The notes below the pieces were generated by a model. That model was not told the origin of the DNA. It saw only the letters and a program-made list of their open reading frames with translations, and did not search any database. Shown here piece by piece: positions 63,534 through 64,000 of a stretch of DNA of 64,000 nt (position 1 is the first letter of the stretch; the number at the start of each line of letters is the position of its first letter). A program made the position numbers and the translations under genes. This stretch comes from Takakia lepidozioides. Lineage: Eukaryota > Streptophyta > Takakiopsida > Takakiales > Takakiaceae. The stretch spans positions 25,482,001 to 25,546,000 of the forward strand of contig CM060733.1 of assembly GCA_030704615.1 (NCBI GenBank). The letters run 5' to 3'.

Positions 63534-64000
63534 CTCCGTGTTGACAAACTGTCACTCAAACGGTCATGACATGTCCCTAACCCCCTCTTCACAAGGTAAC
63601 CGGTAGCGAACCTGTTGCGGCTTATGGTTTGGAATACTAGGTTCCTAACATAGCCTACACCTGCACCTGCATCCACCGCAAACTCTCCTATGGTTGGCTA
63701 GTCATCACCTCCAACCTCACCACAAGAGAAACAATGATGGTCTAACTGGTCATCACCCCAGCCTCACCATCGACAGCATGCTCTAGGACTGGCCGGTGAT
63801 CAAATCCGGATCATTCACCTATAAAAACAAACGCCCACACAAAACTAACATGAAGCACAGTCAAGCATGCAGGTATGGAGGGGATCCAAACACAAGAAAT
63901 CAGAACGACAACTCCCCCACACCAAAAACAACTCCACGGTGTTGCTCCTCGATGAAACCCAGCCAAACTCGGACTGACTCTTGCCCCACCTACGGAAAGG
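63534..64000. other. Leader of the gypsy element
   Basis: Sequence upstream of gag on the minus strand. No primer binding site or LTR end could be identified with confidence; the 5' LTR is expected to the right of the window. Confidence 0.4.

Larger units (their letters stand above)
55840..64000 (-). mobile_element. Ty3/gypsy retrotransposon with a DNA methyltransferase domain
   Basis: Minus-strand element with the order gag, CCHC knuckles, protease, cytosine methyltransferase, RT, RNase H, integrase, which (with integrase last) is the Ty3/gypsy order. The 3' LTR begins at about 56021 next to a polypurine tract; its outer end is not fixed (about 55840 is a guess). The 5' LTR is not seen and probably lies beyond 64000. 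Several stops and frameshifts in every region show this copy is dead. The integrase tail is of a type I associate with green-algal gypsy elements (LRVREVLPS, VRNCMPCHLPNVDG). Confidence 0.9.

Overview
This window is nuclear DNA from a plant, most likely a land plant with a large, transposon-filled genome. The evidence is GT-AG introns throughout, a decayed DYW-type PPR gene (a family essentially typical of land plants), a PCC13-62-like desiccation ferritin, a plant-type P4-ATPase, a plant G6PD4-type dehydrogenase and TTTAGGG-like interstitial repeats. The species cannot be named from the sequence. All family names rest on reading the translations by eye, without searches.

Layout. 1-12.6 kb is AT-rich and odd. 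It holds three HAD/FCP1-like (NIF) paralogs in a row on the minus strand, an unrecognised gene with a very acidic C-terminus, a ~1 kb array of TTTAGGG-bearing repeats, a broken DUF7869-like gene and an unrecognised multi-exon plus-strand gene. Seven copies of a 26-bp imperfect palindrome are scattered only through this part. 12.5-16 kb holds LINE debris and a DYW PPR pseudogene joined to a LINE 3' end, followed by an intact intronless NIP7 gene at 16.1-16.6 kb. 17.8-32.6 kb is one complete ten-exon G6PD4-like gene (625 aa, minus strand). Its ~9.5 kb first intron is filled with nested same-strand LINE copies, one of them nearly full length.

33.2-40.0 kb is a complete 15-exon MCM7 gene (719 aa, plus strand), sharing a ~640 bp divergent promoter with G6PD4. 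41.1-42.9 kb is a three-exon PCC13-62-like gene and 44.0-50.6 kb a complete 11-exon ALA-type P4-ATPase gene (1,239 aa), both on the minus strand. In all three long genes the exon lengths I derived add up to an unbroken reading frame. 50.7-55.8 kb has no gene I can support firmly.

55.8-64.0 kb is a decayed Ty3/gypsy retrotransposon on the minus strand that runs off the right edge. Its order is gag, zinc knuckles, aspartic protease, a cytosine-C5 DNA methyltransferase domain, reverse transcriptase, RNase H and integrase. The methyltransferase captured between protease and RT is the most striking feature of the window. Such captures are known from dinoflagellates and charophyte algae; here one lies in a genome that looks like a land plant's. 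The host genes are unrelated housekeeping and stress functions (ribosome maturation, pentose phosphate pathway, replication licensing, desiccation response, lipid flipping); they are neighbours and do not form a pathway.
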